8,472 bases of DNA from Comamonadaceae bacterium (GTDB lineage Bacteria > Pseudomonadota > Gammaproteobacteria > Burkholderiales > Burkholderiaceae_C), in NCBI GenBank assembly GCA_027490485.1, contig JAIXYA010000215.1, forward strand, positions 1 to 8,472. Reading direction: 5' to 3'. This document shows positions 7,928-8,472 of the stretch, one piece after another. The first letter of the stretch is position 1; every line of letters begins with the position of its first letter. The notes under the pieces were generated by a model, which was not told the DNA's origin, did not search any database, and was given only the letters and a program-made list of their open reading frames with translations. The position numbers were made by a program, and so were the translations under genes.

Positions 7928-7965
7928 GGTGACAGACCAAACCGCTCGCGGTTTGCTCTGTCACC
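7928..7965 (+). promoter_or_regulatory. Long hairpin after fusA in the fusA-tuf spacer
   Basis: The arms 7928-7945 and 7948-7965 pair along their length: nine pairs (GGTGACAGA with TCTGTCACC), one C-C mismatch (7937/7956), then seven pairs (CAAACCG with CGGTTTG) closing on a CTCG loop. It begins 5 nt after the fusA stop. No T-run follows, so it is not a standard intrinsic terminator, and tuf downstream is expected to be cotranscribed. It could be an mRNA-processing or 3'-end-stabilising structure or a partial attenuator. The structure is visible directly, the function is inference. Confidence 0.7.
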
Positions 7966-7976
7966 TCTGATTCGAA

Positions 7977-8040
7977 GTGTCTGCGACGATGCGCCACCCT
8001 GTCACCCGTGCGGGGCGAACCAGCAGCATCGTGCAGACGT
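7977..8040 (+). promoter_or_regulatory. Second long stem-loop in the tuf leader
   Basis: GTCTGC-g-ACGATGC (7979-7992) pairs with GCATCGT-GCAGAC (8026-8038): 13 Watson-Crick pairs interrupted by one bulged G at 7985, extendable by two G-U pairs to 7977/8040. The 33-nt apical region is GC-rich and contains CCCGTG (8005-8010), which is complementary to CACGGG at 8051-8056 outside the stem, so a pseudoknot is possible. The tuf Shine-Dalgarno GGAG (8067-8070) lies about 30 nt further on. I do not recognise this as a known RNA family. Confidence 0.55.
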
Positions 8041-8079
8041 AAAACCTGTACACGGGCCTGTTCTTTGGAGATTGAAAAA

Positions 8080-8472
8080 ATGGCAAAAGGCAAGTTTGAG
8101 CGGACGAAACCGCACGTGAACGTGGGCACGATTGGCCACGTTGACCATGGCAAGACGACGCTGACGGCGGCGATCACGACGATTTTGTCGGCGAAGTTTG
8201 GTGGTGAGGCCAAGGCCTACGACCAAATTGACGCGGCACCTGAAGAGAAGGCGCGCGGCATCACGATCAACACAGCCCACGTGGAGTACGAGACAGCGAA
8301 CCGTCACTACGCACACGTGGACTGCCCAGGACACGCTGACTATGTGAAGAACATGATCACGGGCGCGGCCCAAATGGACGGCGCGATTTTGGTGTGCTCG
8401 GCCGCTGACGGCCCCATGCCCCGAACCCGTGAACACATTTTGTTGGCCCGTCAAGTGGGTGTGCCTTACATC
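8080..8472 (+). CDS. tuf: Elongation factor Tu, 3' end outside window
   Basis: EF-Tu delivers aminoacyl-tRNA to the ribosomal A site as a GTP complex and is among the most abundant bacterial proteins. The first 131 residues, of about 396, are present and lie within the G domain: P-loop GHVDHGKT (19-26), switch I RGITI (59-63), DCPGH (81-85) with catalytic His85, and [23 protein letters not shown] running to the edge. The NKxD motif would follow just outside. The Shine-Dalgarno GGAG ends 9 nt before the ATG. Position after fusA makes it the str-operon copy (tufA in bacteria with two copies). Codon use differs from fusA: 9 of 12 threonine codons are ACG, and GCG alanine is common. Confidence 0.98.
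   Translation, partial: MAKGKFERTKPHVNVGTIGHVDHGKTTLTAAITTILSAKFGGEAKAYDQIDAAPEEKARGITINTAHVEYETANRHYAHVDCPGHADYVKNMITGAAQMDGAILVCSAADGPMPRTREHILLARQVGVPYI

Noticed and set aside
7923..8079. tRNA or other known small RNA gene between fusA and tuf
   Set aside because: The spacer is strongly structured but shows no cloverleaf, T-loop or anticodon-arm signature.

Overview
This window looks like ordinary core chromosome of a betaproteobacterium, most likely Burkholderiales and possibly the Comamonadaceae. The evidence is the gene set and protein sequences, the metal-site type of HemB, moderate GC content, and heavy use of TTG for leucine. The family assignment is inference. I see no mobile element, phage gene, CRISPR array, tRNA or rRNA, and no stretch of more than about 300 bases without a gene.

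Left part (1-4545). hemB (heme synthesis, minus strand, cut by the window edge) is divergent from a plus-strand run: hemJ (protoporphyrinogen oxidase), a VanZ-family membrane protein, a thioredoxin-like [2Fe-2S] ferredoxin, a small alpha/beta hydrolase, and a secreted PBP5/6-type D-Ala-D-Ala carboxypeptidase. The gaps between the plus-strand genes are 2 to 27 nt. The hemB/hemJ pair puts an early and a late step of protoporphyrin synthesis on either side of one 86-nt promoter region. hemB, hemJ and the ferredoxin gene each lack a clear Shine-Dalgarno sequence and have a -10-like hexamer 6-7 nt before the ATG, so they may produce leaderless transcripts.

Right part (4546-8472). This is the str operon in classical order, rpsL-rpsG-fusA-tuf, with tuf truncated by the window end. 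It has a good sigma70-type promoter (TTGCCA, 18-nt spacer, TATACT) before rpsL and Shine-Dalgarno sequences before all four genes. Together the genes encode ribosomal proteins S12 and S7 and elongation factors G and Tu.

The most unusual feature is noncoding. The three spacers inside the str operon are similar in length (162, 155 and 157 nt) and full of inverted repeats, including a nearly perfect 16-pair hairpin after fusA. The rpsL leader also has a hairpin with the Shine-Dalgarno sequence in its loop. These are candidates for S7 autoregulation, mRNA processing or attenuation. I found no convincing evidence of a wholly new system.
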